Assembly: GCA_902560225.1 (NCBI GenBank)
Contig: CACEKT010000010.1
Coordinates: 1 to 32,759, forward strand
DNA length: 32,759 nucleotides
Source of the DNA: an uncultured Pelagibacteraceae bacterium
GTDB taxonomy: Bacteria; Pseudomonadota; Alphaproteobacteria; Pelagibacterales; Pelagibacteraceae
Direction of reading: 5' to 3'
In this document: positions 16,557 to 25,585 of the stretch, piece by piece
Numbering within the stretch: position 1 is the first letter of the stretch
Layout: the number at the start of each line of letters is the position of its first letter
Position numbers and translations under genes: made by a program
Notes under the pieces: model-generated
What the model was told of the DNA's origin: nothing
The model's input: the letters and a program-made list of their open reading frames with translations, nothing else
The model's database searches: none

Positions 16557-17060
16557 ATGAATATAATAATTTATACACTATTAATTTTGGCCATTTTCTA
16601 TTTTTTATTGAAATGGTGGGCAAATATTCCAGCGAAAAAAATGACAAAAGGCACAAGATTATTCACAATATTTATTTTGATAATATTAGCAATTTTATTT
16701 GCAATCGGTGGAAAAATTTTACTTACATTGCCTTTGACACTTTTAAGCTTGGCTTTAGTTAAGCTTAAGGGACTGTCTTTTTTCCAAATTTTTTCTTTAT
16801 ATAGACTTATCCAAACACTTAGACGGTCAGGAAGGTTTTCTTTTAATAATTTTCAAAATAATAATTCATCTACTATTTCTGTATCAGAAGCATATAAAAT
16901 ATTGAATCTAGATATTAACTCTAAACCAAATAAAGAATTAGTAAATAAGGCTTATATAAAAATTCAAAAAAAAATACATCCAGATGTTTCTCCTGAAACT
17001 GCAAGATTATCTTCAATTGTTAATGAAGCTAAAGAAATAGTTCTTAAAGATATTTCTTAA
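16557..17060 (+). CDS. Membrane-anchored J-domain protein (DnaJ-like)
   Basis: A 167-residue protein with two or three hydrophobic segments in residues 1-68, a basic linker, and a compact C-terminal J-domain (about residues 108-165) with the essential HPD at 141-143. The domain would stimulate an Hsp70 (DnaK) near the membrane. A short J-domain at the C-terminus behind membrane helices, without Gly/Phe or zinc-finger regions, is the layout of alphaproteobacterial relatives of the mitochondrial import motor subunit Pam18/Tim14. That relation is inferred from architecture. Its stop overlaps the converging glycosyltransferase stop by four bases. Confidence 0.82.
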   Translation: MNIIIYTLLILAIFYFLLKWWANIPAKKMTKGTRLFTIFILIILAILFAIGGKILLTLPLTLLSLALVKLKGLSFFQIFSLYRLIQTLRRSGRFSFNNFQNNNSSTISVSEAYKILNLDINSKPNKELVNKAYIKIQKKIHPDVSPETARLSSIVNEAKEIVLKDIS

Positions 17061-18019
17061 TTTATAATCGAGATTAATTTATTAAATATTTTCTCAGGAT
17101 TTATTTTATCTTTTCCAAGGGTTTTATGACCAACAGTTACTTCACCGTCTGGTATTATTGGATACATGTTTGAACTATATGAACCATAAATTAACGGGGT
17201 ATCAGTCATTAAAGTAATTGTTTTTATTCCAAGCGCAGAAGATAAATGACCAAAACCTGTATCATTACAAATTGAAATATTACAGTTTTTTATTATTGGC
17301 AATGTTTCAGATATAGACATATTATCCAAAGGATAACATTTATCTTTAAATTTCGAATTTACAATTTCATTTAAAATTTTTTGCTCCTCTATATCTTTTC
17401 CGGTTGCTAAAAAAAATTTACATTTTTTAATATTATCAATTTTCTCAATAACTGATAAAAAAGTTTTTGCTGGAACTCTTTTTGTTGGTCCAGATCCTCC
17501 AATTGCAAGAAGAATATTAAGATCATTTTTATTTATATTAAATTTTGTAATTGCTTCTTCTATTAAATCATCATTAATTTGAATTTCTGGATTTGTATTA
17601 ATCTCTAAGTCTAAATTTTTTTTTATTAATTTTATTGCTGGTTGAGTAATATGCTGATTTTTTTTTTCAAAAAGAGGGTATTGATGTATCTTTTTGATAC
17701 CAGCAAATCTTGCAATTAAATTATAACGAAGAGATGAATTAAAAACAAAAATCTTATCAAAATTATATTTTTTTAAATCTTTAATAAGCCTTAAACTACC
17801 AATTAATCCATCATGCCGTTCCTTTTTATGATTATCTCTTTCTAAAAATATAATTTTATCAATATAATTAGTTTGATTTAAATATTGATCAGCTTTTGAA
17901 TTTTTTTTGACCAGTATACTTACAGGTGTATTAAACTTTTTAGAAATTGCTTGAATATAGGGCAAAAAAATTACTGTATCACCTATACCCATTCTGTTTT
18001 GAATTACTAATATTTTCAT
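17057..18019 (-). CDS. Glycosyltransferase family 9 (heptosyltransferase-like)
   Basis: A 320-residue GT9 enzyme of the type that adds sugars, classically heptose, to the lipopolysaccharide inner core from a nucleotide sugar at the inner-membrane face. The N-terminus MKILVIQNRMGIGDTVIFLP has the GT-B acceptor-side motif with a catalytic Asp after GIG. The C-terminal half has LAIGGSGPTKRVP (about 171-183) and CNDTGFGHLSSALG (251-264), the family's nucleotide-binding hallmark. The start chosen is the ATG at 18019, as a start 23 codons earlier would run into the divergent gene at 18069 and adds a sequence unlike the family. The acceptor and donor are unknown. Confidence 0.85.
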   Translation of the reverse strand: MKILVIQNRMGIGDTVIFLPYIQAISKKFNTPVSILVKKNSKADQYLNQTNYIDKIIFLERDNHKKERHDGLIGSLRLIKDLKKYNFDKIFVFNSSLRYNLIARFAGIKKIHQYPLFEKKNQHITQPAIKLIKKNLDLEINTNPEIQINDDLIEEAITKFNINKNDLNILLAIGGSGPTKRVPAKTFLSVIEKIDNIKKCKFFLATGKDIEEQKILNEIVNSKFKDKCYPLDNMSISETLPIIKNCNISICNDTGFGHLSSALGIKTITLMTDTPLIYGSYSSNMYPIIPDGEVTVGHKTLGKDKINPEKIFNKLISIIN

Positions 18020-18068
18020 TGTTAATTTATAAACTTTACTAATCGATATTTTTATATAAATTTTAATT

Positions 18069-18953
18069 ATGAGTAAAATTAACGGCATTTATGCGGCTTC
18101 ATTATCAGTGTTAAATGAGGATTTAACACTAAATGTATCAAAAACTATTGAACATGCAGAAATGGTTATTGATCAAGGCTGTCATGGAGTTGCAATATTT
18201 GGTAGTACAGGACAGGCTCAACTTATACCTGTTTCAGAAAAAATTGATTTATTAAATAATTTGATCTCAAGCAAATATAAAGAAAAATATATAATAGGGA
18301 CTGGCTTAAACTCATTAGGAGAAACAATTAGTTTAATGAGAGTAGCAAAATCTCTCAAATTTCAAAAATTTTTAATTATGCCTCCTGCATATTATAAATA
18401 TGGAGAGAATGAGGTAATTGAATTTTATAGTAAAATAATCGAGGCAATTCCTGAATGTGAAATTATTCTTTATAATTTTGAAAAATTATGTGGATATAAA
18501 TTTAGTGTTGAATGTGTAGAAAAATTAGTAAAAAAATTTCCAAAACAAGTTATTGGAGTTAAAGATAGTTCTTACAATCTTTTTGAAAATCTAAAGTTAG
18601 ATAATTTTTCAGTTTTACCTGGATCAGAATCAAAATTATTAAAAGGTCTAAAATTAGGATGTTCAGGGATTATTACAGCCACATGTAATGTTACATCAGA
18701 ATTAGCAAGAAAAGTCTATGAAGATTTTCAAAAACAAACTGAACAAACAGTTAATGAAAAACTTTGTGATGTGAGAGGAGTATTTGAAAATTATAATTTA
18801 ATATCAGGACTTCACACATATTATGCAAAAAAGAATAAATATTATAAAAATGTTTTACCTCCTTTAAGTATTTTAAATTCTCAAGATGAGAATGAGTTAA
18901 TTAATAACTTAGAAAAATTAAATTTTTCGATTAAATCATTAATGGCGGCTTAA
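18069..18953 (+). CDS. Dihydrodipicolinate synthase / N-acetylneuraminate lyase family aldolase
   Basis: A 294-residue class I aldolase of the DapA/NanA superfamily that uses a Lys Schiff base with a keto acid such as pyruvate. Lys165 in GVKDSS and Tyr135 in LYNFEKL match the catalytic pair. The pyruvate-carboxylate loop reads GSTGQ at 45-49 instead of GTTGE, so a Thr and a Glu of the usual motif are changed. This argues against it being the main lysine-pathway DapA and for a catabolic or sugar-acid substrate, which I cannot name. It abuts the CFA-like gene directly and is divergent from the glycosyltransferase. Confidence 0.82.
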   Translation: MSKINGIYAASLSVLNEDLTLNVSKTIEHAEMVIDQGCHGVAIFGSTGQAQLIPVSEKIDLLNNLISSKYKEKYIIGTGLNSLGETISLMRVAKSLKFQKFLIMPPAYYKYGENEVIEFYSKIIEAIPECEIILYNFEKLCGYKFSVECVEKLVKKFPKQVIGVKDSSYNLFENLKLDNFSVLPGSESKLLKGLKLGCSGIITATCNVTSELARKVYEDFQKQTEQTVNEKLCDVRGVFENYNLISGLHTYYAKKNKYYKNVLPPLSILNSQDENELINNLEKLNFSIKSLMAA

Positions 18954-20144
18954 ATGTATTTAGCAAGTTTCTTAAATAAAGCTTTTAAGAAAGACGGCTT
19001 CATATTGGTTGATGCTAATTCAAAAAGTTATATTATAGGTGCACCCAAAAGTAACAATCCAATTAAGATTAAAATTTTAAATAAACAACTCCATTATAAA
19101 TTATTATTAAGTCCTGATTTATACTTTGGTGAAGCATATATGAATGGAGAAGTAGTTATCGAAAATGGAACTCTTACTGATTTTTTAGACCTTGCCATGA
19201 TGAATTTTGGAAGAGGTCATCTTAATTATTTTAGTTATTTTATTAATAAGCTAAGAGGCACTTACAGATATTTAACAAATTTTAATTTTATAAAAAAGTC
19301 AAAGATGAATGTATCACACCACTACGATATTTCTGATGATTTGTATAATTTATTTTTGGATCCAAAAAGACAATATTCCTGTGCTTATTTTAAAAATGAA
19401 AATGATACTTTAGAAACAGCTCAAAACAATAAAATACAACATATTATCAAGAAACTTAATATTAAAGAAAATCAAAAAGTATTAGACATAGGCTGTGGAT
19501 GGGGATCATTAGCTATCGATATTGCTAAGAGTGCAAATTGTGAGGTGACCGGGATTACATTGTCAGAAAATCAATATAATTATTGCAACAAAAAAGCAAA
19601 AGAGCTTAACTTAGAAAATCAAGTAAACTTTAAACTTATTGATTATAGAGAACTTGATGAAAAATTTGATAGAATAGTGAGCGTTGGAATGTTTGAGCAC
19701 GTAGGAAGGAAATTTTATAAAAAGTTCTTTATGCAGGTAGAAAAGTTGCTTAAAGATGATGGGGTCTCTTTAATACATACTATTGGGTCAGTAAATCCAC
19801 CAAGAGATCCTCATCCCTGGATAACAAAATATATATTTCCAGGAGGGTATACTCCAAGTTTGAGCGAGGTAAGTAAACCTATTGAAAAATCAGGTTTAAT
19901 AGTATCTGACATGGAGGTTTTAAAGCTTCATTATATGTACACCCTAAGAAACTGGAAGGAAAATTGTAACAACAATAAAGAAAAAATTATTCAAATGTTT
20001 GATGAAAAATTTTTTCGAATGTGGGAATTTTATTTAGCTGGATGTGAAATGGCATTTAAATGGGGAGACCAGGTTGTATTTCAATTTCAATTAACAAAAA
20101 ATTTCAGGTCAACACCAGTTACAAGAGACTATATTTATCAATAA
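18954..20144 (+). CDS. cfa: Cyclopropane-fatty-acyl-phospholipid synthase-like methyltransferase
   Basis: A 396-residue SAM-dependent enzyme of the CFA synthase family, which adds a methylene group across double bonds of membrane lipid chains. An N-terminal domain of about 110 residues is followed by SHHYDISDDLYNLFLD (121-136) and the SAM-binding loop VLDIGCGWGS (176-185). MFEHVG, GSVNPPRDPHPWITKYIFPGG and the C-terminal W-rich region also match. Length is close to E. coli Cfa (382). It starts at the base after the aldolase stop, so the two are co-translated, though no shared pathway is evident. A related fatty-acid or mycolate-type methyl transfer is an alternative. Confidence 0.87.
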   Translation: MYLASFLNKAFKKDGFILVDANSKSYIIGAPKSNNPIKIKILNKQLHYKLLLSPDLYFGEAYMNGEVVIENGTLTDFLDLAMMNFGRGHLNYFSYFINKLRGTYRYLTNFNFIKKSKMNVSHHYDISDDLYNLFLDPKRQYSCAYFKNENDTLETAQNNKIQHIIKKLNIKENQKVLDIGCGWGSLAIDIAKSANCEVTGITLSENQYNYCNKKAKELNLENQVNFKLIDYRELDEKFDRIVSVGMFEHVGRKFYKKFFMQVEKLLKDDGVSLIHTIGSVNPPRDPHPWITKYIFPGGYTPSLSEVSKPIEKSGLIVSDMEVLKLHYMYTLRNWKENCNNNKEKIIQMFDEKFFRMWEFYLAGCEMAFKWGDQVVFQFQLTKNFRSTPVTRDYIYQ

Positions 20145-20173
20145 ATAATTGATAGAAATAAAGATCCTTTATA

Positions 20174-21358
20174 ATGAAAAAAACAAAAAAGAAAGTTAAA
20201 AAAAATTCAAAAAAAATTAAGAAAACAGTTAAGAATAAAAGGATAAAAAAATTAAAAAAGACTCAAAAAAAAATAAAAAAAACTCATTCAAAATTTAAAC
20301 CCAAAAAGATTAGAGCACCAAAAAAAATTAAAAAAGTCTTAAGAAAATCAAAACAAAAGAAAGAAAATTTTATTTTAAAAATAATTAATTTTCAAAATTC
20401 CTTAAAGCCTGAGATAAATTTTAAAATAAATTTTAGTTTTGAAAAATATATACAATCATTTTTTGATAAAATTGCCAATACGATTGGCCAGTATAAATCA
20501 TTAAAAAAAGATGAGAGTCGAAGGCTTAAATTAGAAAAGATAGAAAGAGCAAGACAAGAAAAAATAAAAATCCAAAATCAAAAACAAAAAGAAGAGGAAA
20601 TAAAAGTCAGGCTAAAAGAACAAACTTTAAAAGAGGAAATCAAATTAGAAAAACAAAGAGCAAAAGATATAAAATTGTTCTTAAGAAAAGAACAAGCATT
20701 ACTTAGAATTGAGCAAGCTGAAAAACAAAAACAATTTTTAAAACAATTAAGATTAGAAAAACAAATTGAAAAATTTAGAGTTAGAGAAGTTAAAGAATTA
20801 GAAAAACTTGAGAAAATATCACTCAAAGAAAAAAGAGATGATTATGCAGGACTTCAACAAAGAATAGAAAAATTAAGAGAAAAATATCGAATAATTAGGG
20901 ATCAAAAAATTAGAGAAAGAGTTGAGGCTCTGGGAGTTAAAATTCAAGGAGATGAGAATAGAGATGAATTATTACAAAAAGAAAAAGAATATACTTTAGC
21001 TAGACAAAAAGTAGAATTTGCACTTGAAAGTTTTTATCGAAGCGCCAGTAGTTTAGTGTTTCAATTAAATAAAAAATATATAACGAGACATATGTCTATT
21101 TTGAGATGTATTGATAGAAGATTTGAAACTGGAGAAATTTTTGTTAAATGGGATGAGTCTTTAGATGATGAGTGGTTACTCTTAATATATATAAAAAATA
21201 ATTCGCCTGATGAAGGAATAGTCATTGAGGATAAAACTAATCCAGAAAAAAATATTTCACATGAGTTTAAAAATAACGAAATTTTTAATGCTTCAGATAC
21301 AATGGTTGATTCCCTCACTCAATTAATTGCGAAAAAAAGAGCCAAAAATAACAATTAA
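20174..21358 (+). CDS. Lysine-rich coiled-coil protein of unknown function
   Basis: A 394-residue protein I do not recognise. Residues 1-65 contain 33 lysines, with the near-repeat KKIKK three times (around 13, 32 and 50). Residues about 120-275 are a long charged helix rich in Glu, Lys, Arg and Gln, very likely coiled coil. Residues about 278-390 form a compact domain with WDESLDDEWLLLIYIK and DASDTMVDSLTQL-like segments that looks globular. The basic tail could bind nucleic acid or acidic surfaces; this is inference. It has no signal peptide. Homopolymeric A runs in the 5' end (20180-20360) make frameshift errors possible, but the frame stays open. Confidence 0.8.
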   Translation: MKKTKKKVKKNSKKIKKTVKNKRIKKLKKTQKKIKKTHSKFKPKKIRAPKKIKKVLRKSKQKKENFILKIINFQNSLKPEINFKINFSFEKYIQSFFDKIANTIGQYKSLKKDESRRLKLEKIERARQEKIKIQNQKQKEEEIKVRLKEQTLKEEIKLEKQRAKDIKLFLRKEQALLRIEQAEKQKQFLKQLRLEKQIEKFRVREVKELEKLEKISLKEKRDDYAGLQQRIEKLREKYRIIRDQKIRERVEALGVKIQGDENRDELLQKEKEYTLARQKVEFALESFYRSASSLVFQLNKKYITRHMSILRCIDRRFETGEIFVKWDESLDDEWLLLIYIKNNSPDEGIVIEDKTNPEKNISHEFKNNEIFNASDTMVDSLTQLIAKKRAKNNN

Positions 21359-21387
21359 CTATCTTATTTAATTAGGTAATATTTAGA

Positions 21388-21681
21388 ATGTTTTTTGGAA
21401 TAATTATTATGGCAATTTTGTATTTAATTTTAAGATATGTTCTTTCTTGGATTAATTATTTCAATAGTTTAGACCCTAGACTTGGTCAATCAACATGGCG
21501 GTGGAGCTATGATTATCAAGTTGTTGGAAAAAGAGACATATCTGATTTAGATGATTTAGCTTTTGTTAGATTAAGAAGAAAAAGAAATAGAATTATAACA
21601 TTAATGTATTCAATTGTTCTAATTATGTTTATAGCTTCTATGTCTTTACTTAGTCAAATTATGATATTTTTTTTAGATTAG
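21388..21681 (+). CDS. Small two-helix membrane protein, function unknown
   Basis: A 97-residue protein with a hydrophobic segment at residues 2-22 and another at about 70-95, separated by a soluble loop containing SLDPRLGQSTWRWSYDYQVVGKRDISDLDD. The loop, with its Trp/Tyr/Asp-rich centre, looks conserved in style but I do not recognise the family. It lies 29 bp after the lysine-rich gene and may be co-transcribed. Its stop overlaps the converging DCC-family gene by four bases. Confidence 0.7.
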   Translation: MFFGIIIMAILYLILRYVLSWINYFNSLDPRLGQSTWRWSYDYQVVGKRDISDLDDLAFVRLRRKRNRIITLMYSIVLIMFIASMSLLSQIMIFFLD

Positions 21682-22034
21682 TTTTTCAGTTGTTTTTTAT
21701 TTTTCAGATATAATAAGTATGCAACTATTTCATAACCAAAATTAAATAAAGTAAAAATTATTGGCAGTTTAAAAAATGAATACAAAAATTTATATTTTGG
21801 AATTTTTTTCCAAAGATAAAGAAATGCCTCTGCTCCCTCTATAACTTTTTCTTTATCTTTTACATGCAATCTTCTTAAAAGCTCTTTATCATTTTTTGAG
21901 GTTTCTTTCTTTGCTAAAGAATTATTTGTTATATCTATCCAATCAATATCTTTGGTATTTTCTTTTTTATATAAATTTATTTCTGATCTACAAATTTTAC
22001 AGGAGTTATTAAAATATACTTTCATTATTATCAT
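21678..22034 (-). CDS. DCC-family (DUF393) thiol-disulfide protein
   Basis: A 118-residue protein with an N-terminal redox-type CxxC (Cys12-Lys-Ile-Cys15) after a short strand, followed by EINLYKKEN and a later hydrophobic stretch (about residues 88-108). This fits the DUF393 'DCC' thiol-disulfide family, in which the motif is usually DxxCxxC. Here it reads NNSCKIC. Function in the family is poorly defined. The start could be Met1 or Met4; neither has a clear ribosome site. It is divergent from tldD. Confidence 0.75.
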   Translation of the reverse strand: MIIMKVYFNNSCKICRSEINLYKKENTKDIDWIDITNNSLAKKETSKNDKELLRRLHVKDKEKVIEGAEAFLYLWKKIPKYKFLYSFFKLPIIFTLFNFGYEIVAYLLYLKNKKQLKN

Positions 22035-22114
22035 TTATTTATCTTTTAAGTTGAAATTTGTACATGTGTAAAATGATCAGTTGAAAATAAATAATAAACC
22101 TTTATGTAAGTCGA

Positions 22115-23527
22115 ATGAGTAAGTTTTTTGACAAATCAGATTTAACTAGAAAAGATGTGGAAAATATAGTCTCTGAGACTTTAAATAATTGTGATGATGG
22201 AGAATTATACCTGGAGGAAGCTAAGTCAGAGTCAATTTTATTAGATGATAACAAAATCAAGAGCTCCAATTATAGTTCAGATATAGGTTTTGGGTTCAGA
22301 GCAATTTCTGATGAAGTTGTTGCTTATTCTCATTCAAACGAAATTTCAAAGGACTCATTAAAAAATTCTTCAGCAAATCTTAAGTCTACGCTTAAGTCAA
22401 GTAAAGGAACTTATAATCACGAGATACCCAAGACAAATAATAAGTTTTATGATGATATTAATCCGATAGAGCAAAAATCGTTAGATGAAAAATTAGAAGT
22501 TTTAAATAAAGTCAATAACTATTTACGTAAAAAAGAATCTAATGTTAAACAAGTAACAGCAAGTTTTAGTGGTGAGCAAAAATCTATTGAAATTATACGT
22601 TCAAGTGGCGAAGCTTTAACTGATATTCGACCACTTATTAGATTTAATGTTTCAGTGATGCTTGAAAAAAATGGAAGAAAAGAAACAGGTGTATATGGAA
22701 TTGGTGGAAGACAATCCTATGATGCTTATTTAAAAAATGATAATTGGAAAAAAGTATGTGAAGAGGCATTAAGGATTGCATCAGTTAATTTAGATAGCAA
22801 ACCAGCACCAGCTGGCGAAATGAAAGTAGTATTAGGTCCAGGCTGGCCGGCAATACTTATTCATGAAGCAATAGGACATGGTCTCGAAGGCGATTTTAAT
22901 AGAAAAAAAACATCAGCTTTCCATGATTTAATGGGCCAAAAAGTTGCAAGTGAAGGTGTTACAATTATTGATGATGGAACTATTGATAAAAGAAGAGGAA
23001 GTCTCACAATAGATGACGAGGGAACACCTACAGAACGAACAGTTTTAATAGAAAACGGAATTTTAAAAAATTTTATGCAAGATAGACTTAATGCTAGGTT
23101 GATGAATACCAAATCCACAGGAAGCGGAAGAAGAGAGAATTATAAACATATAGTTTTGCCTAGAATGAGAAATACTATGATGTTGAATGGAAATCATTCA
23201 CAAGATGAGATGATAAAGTCAGTTGATAAAGGTATTTTCGCGGTAAGTTTTGGCGGAGGACAAGTAGATATTACATCTGGAAAATTTGTTTTTAATTGCA
23301 CAGAAGCATATGAGATCAATAATGGAAAAATTGGATCCCCTATCAAAGGTGCTACTTTAATTGGTGATGGACCTTCAATATTAAAAGAAGTATCGATGGT
23401 TGGAAATGACATGATGATGGACCCAGGCATTGGTACATGTGGCAAAGCAGGTCAAGGAGTCCCAGTAGGAGTAGCACAACCCTCAATCTTAATTGATAAA
23501 ATGACCGTAGGTGGAACAAAACTTTAG
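22115..23527 (+). CDS. tldD: TldD, metalloprotease subunit
   Basis: A 470-residue protease subunit. It works with PmbA (TldE) as a heterodimer that trims unfolded peptides and matures some modified peptides in the bacterial cytoplasm. The zinc site HEAIGH with a following LEGD is at 250-260, and a C-terminal region with GKAGQGVPVGVAQPS is typical. The length is usual for the family. It is followed by pmbA after three bases, so the two partners are made together. Homologues are needed for microcin maturation and for degrading the antitoxin CcdA in E. coli; no such peptide gene is nearby. Confidence 0.95.
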   Translation: MSKFFDKSDLTRKDVENIVSETLNNCDDGELYLEEAKSESILLDDNKIKSSNYSSDIGFGFRAISDEVVAYSHSNEISKDSLKNSSANLKSTLKSSKGTYNHEIPKTNNKFYDDINPIEQKSLDEKLEVLNKVNNYLRKKESNVKQVTASFSGEQKSIEIIRSSGEALTDIRPLIRFNVSVMLEKNGRKETGVYGIGGRQSYDAYLKNDNWKKVCEEALRIASVNLDSKPAPAGEMKVVLGPGWPAILIHEAIGHGLEGDFNRKKTSAFHDLMGQKVASEGVTIIDDGTIDKRRGSLTIDDEGTPTERTVLIENGILKNFMQDRLNARLMNTKSTGSGRRENYKHIVLPRMRNTMMLNGNHSQDEMIKSVDKGIFAVSFGGGQVDITSGKFVFNCTEAYEINNGKIGSPIKGATLIGDGPSILKEVSMVGNDMMMDPGIGTCGKAGQGVPVGVAQPSILIDKMTVGGTKL

Positions 23528-23530
23528 GTT

Positions 23531-24847
23531 ATGATTAAAGATCAAGAATATTTAAAATCTAAAGCATCATATTGTTTAGATCTTGCAAAAAAATTTGGGG
23601 CAACTGATGCAAGTGTTACAGTTGGAAATTCAATTTCCGAATCAGTAAATTTTAGAAATAAAACATTAGATGAGTCCAATAGATCTGATAGTTTAGGGAT
23701 AAGTATAGAGACTTATATAGGTAATAAAAAATCATCAATATCATCATCAAATTTATTAGATGAAAATTTAAAAATACTCATTGAAAAATGCTATGAAACT
23801 ACAAAAATTACTCCTGAGGATGAATTCAACTCTTTACCCGATAAAGATATACTTGCAAAAGAAATTAAAAATTTAAATTTATATGATAATTCGCATTTAG
23901 AGAATGATAAAAAAATTGATTATTTAAAAGAATTAGAACAAACAGCATCAATAGATAAAAAAATTATTAATACAGAGTCAACTTTTACAGAAAATAAGTC
24001 TAATTTTATTTTAGCAAATAGTGATGGCTTTTGTAATGGGTACAAATCATCTTCATTTTCTGCATCATGTGTGGCAGTTGCAAAAGATGAGAACAGTATG
24101 GAAAGAGATTATGAATTTACAAGCAAGTGTCATTTAAATGATATTATTGATCCTAAAAATTTAGGAAAAACTGCCTCAGAGCAAACAATAAAAAAACTTA
24201 GCCCAAAAAAGATTGAAAGTGGTAAAATTAGTATTATCTTTGATAAAAGAATAGCAAAAGGTCTATTAAGTTCTTTTGCAAGCGCAATATCGTCTTCAGC
24301 GATTGCAAGAGGCACATCATTTTTAAAAGATAAAATTGATCATCAAATTTTTTCTGACACAATCAATATTGTTGATAAACCAGATATAATTAAAGGAATG
24401 GGTTCACAGTGTTTTGACTCCGAAGGTGTTAAATCAGATTCTTTAAAATTGGTAGATTTTGGGTTTCTTAAAGATTATCTAGTAGATACTTACAATGGAA
24501 AAAAATTAAATCTAAAATCTAACGGCAGAAGTGGCGGAAGTACAAATCTTTATTTTGAAAATGGAAATACGAATATTGAGGAACTATTAAGGATTGATAA
24601 TAGAAGTTTATATATTACAGAGACCATTGGCCATGGAACAAATCTAGTGACAGGAGATTATTCAGTTGGTGCAACAGGTTTTCTAGTAGAAAATGGTGAA
24701 TTCAAATATCCTGTAAATGAAATAACTATTGCTGGAAATTTTAATGAAATGTTTAAAAATGTAACTTTAGCTAATGATTTAGAATTTAGATATTCTGTAA
24801 ACTCACCAACAATGTTTATAGAAGGTATGACTGTAGCAGGAAAATAA
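23531..24847 (+). CDS. pmbA: PmbA/TldE, non-catalytic partner of TldD
   Basis: A 438-residue partner of TldD. It has the family fold with KFGATDASVTVG near the start, SVNFRNKTLDESNRSDSLGIS near residue 40, a C-terminal GRSGGSTNLYFENG and the GHGTNLVTGDYSVGATGF stretch, and FLVENGEFKYPVNEITIAGN near residue 390. It lacks a HExxxH zinc site, as expected for this subunit. It starts three bases after the tldD stop. The next gene converges on it five bases later. Confidence 0.94.
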   Translation: MIKDQEYLKSKASYCLDLAKKFGATDASVTVGNSISESVNFRNKTLDESNRSDSLGISIETYIGNKKSSISSSNLLDENLKILIEKCYETTKITPEDEFNSLPDKDILAKEIKNLNLYDNSHLENDKKIDYLKELEQTASIDKKIINTESTFTENKSNFILANSDGFCNGYKSSSFSASCVAVAKDENSMERDYEFTSKCHLNDIIDPKNLGKTASEQTIKKLSPKKIESGKISIIFDKRIAKGLLSSFASAISSSAIARGTSFLKDKIDHQIFSDTINIVDKPDIIKGMGSQCFDSEGVKSDSLKLVDFGFLKDYLVDTYNGKKLNLKSNGRSGGSTNLYFENGNTNIEELLRIDNRSLYITETIGHGTNLVTGDYSVGATGFLVENGEFKYPVNEITIAGNFNEMFKNVTLANDLEFRYSVNSPTMFIEGMTVAGK

Positions 24848-24852
24848 AAAAT

Positions 24853-25533
24853 TTATTCAAAATTTTTAACTCTATACTCCCAATTTCCCATCCTTGAATA
24901 ACTAACTTTTAATATTAAGGAATTTTTTTTATTAAACCAAATATCAAAATCTAATCTTTTGTCTTCAGGTAAAGACATATCTTTTGATGTTAATTTGAAA
25001 TGCTCTACATCATAATATTTTCCATAAAGTTCTATTTTTTCTTTTCCAACAAATGTGATTACCTGTTTTTTTATACTGCCAGATATTGGACTTATTTGAC
25101 TATTTGATTGTAATATTTTGTGGTTCCACCAATTTCCAATTACATTTTTTGTTGATGCTTCACCTTTATAAGAAGAACCTTCAATATCATATTCATTTGA
25201 TTGTTCATTAAATTTAAGTTTTACATACTTATTTTTCTTATTTTGACGTGTTTTTGAAATATAAGAAATTAATTGATCCTTAATATATTTTTCTTCACCA
25301 TACCCTTCAACTTCAAAAATAGTTGCACCAAATAGTTTGACTGTAAATTTTAATTGATTTGTAACAGTTGTCTTATCTGAGTCCCTTTTAAAAAAATAAT
25401 AATTGTATCCAATAACTTTACCATCTTTCAAAATTTCCATTTCAATTTTATTAAATTTGTTATAGTGAGCTATATGCGCACTACTGTTAAATGAATAAAT
25501 TAAGAAAAATAAGAAAAATAAAAATTTTTTCAT
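24853..25533 (-). CDS. Secreted or periplasmic protein, DUF6134-like
   Basis: A 226-residue protein with a clear signal peptide (MKKFLFFLFFLIYSFNSSA, cleavage after SSA) and a mature domain rich in beta strands. It reads as a repeating pattern of charged strand segments (DGKVIGYNYYFFKRD, ATIFEVEGYGEEKY, RLDFDIWFNKKNSLILKVSYSR) ending in YRVK. This resembles DUF6134-type secreted proteins; the match is from memory of style and is not certain. No Cys residues are seen in the mature part, so there is no lipid anchor. It is divergent from the YczE-like gene 52 bp away. Confidence 0.72.
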   Translation of the reverse strand: MKKFLFFLFFLIYSFNSSAHIAHYNKFNKIEMEILKDGKVIGYNYYFFKRDSDKTTVTNQLKFTVKLFGATIFEVEGYGEEKYIKDQLISYISKTRQNKKNKYVKLKFNEQSNEYDIEGSSYKGEASTKNVIGNWWNHKILQSNSQISPISGSIKKQVITFVGKEKIELYGKYYDVEHFKLTSKDMSLPEDKRLDFDIWFNKKNSLILKVSYSRMGNWEYRVKNFE

Positions 25534-25585
25534 AGAATTATTACTTTAATAGACTTTAATTTTAAAAGAAGTAATTTATTCAAAA

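Noticed and set aside
18020-18088. Longer start for the family 9 glycosyltransferase
   Set aside because: It overlaps the divergent aldolase start and adds 23 residues unlike the family; MKILVIQNRMGIGD is the expected beginning.
20174-20370. Long A-rich tract as possible sequencing artefact or non-coding DNA
   Set aside because: The frame stays open through the whole tract and continues into a coiled coil and a globular domain, so it is most simply the coding of a lysine-rich tail.
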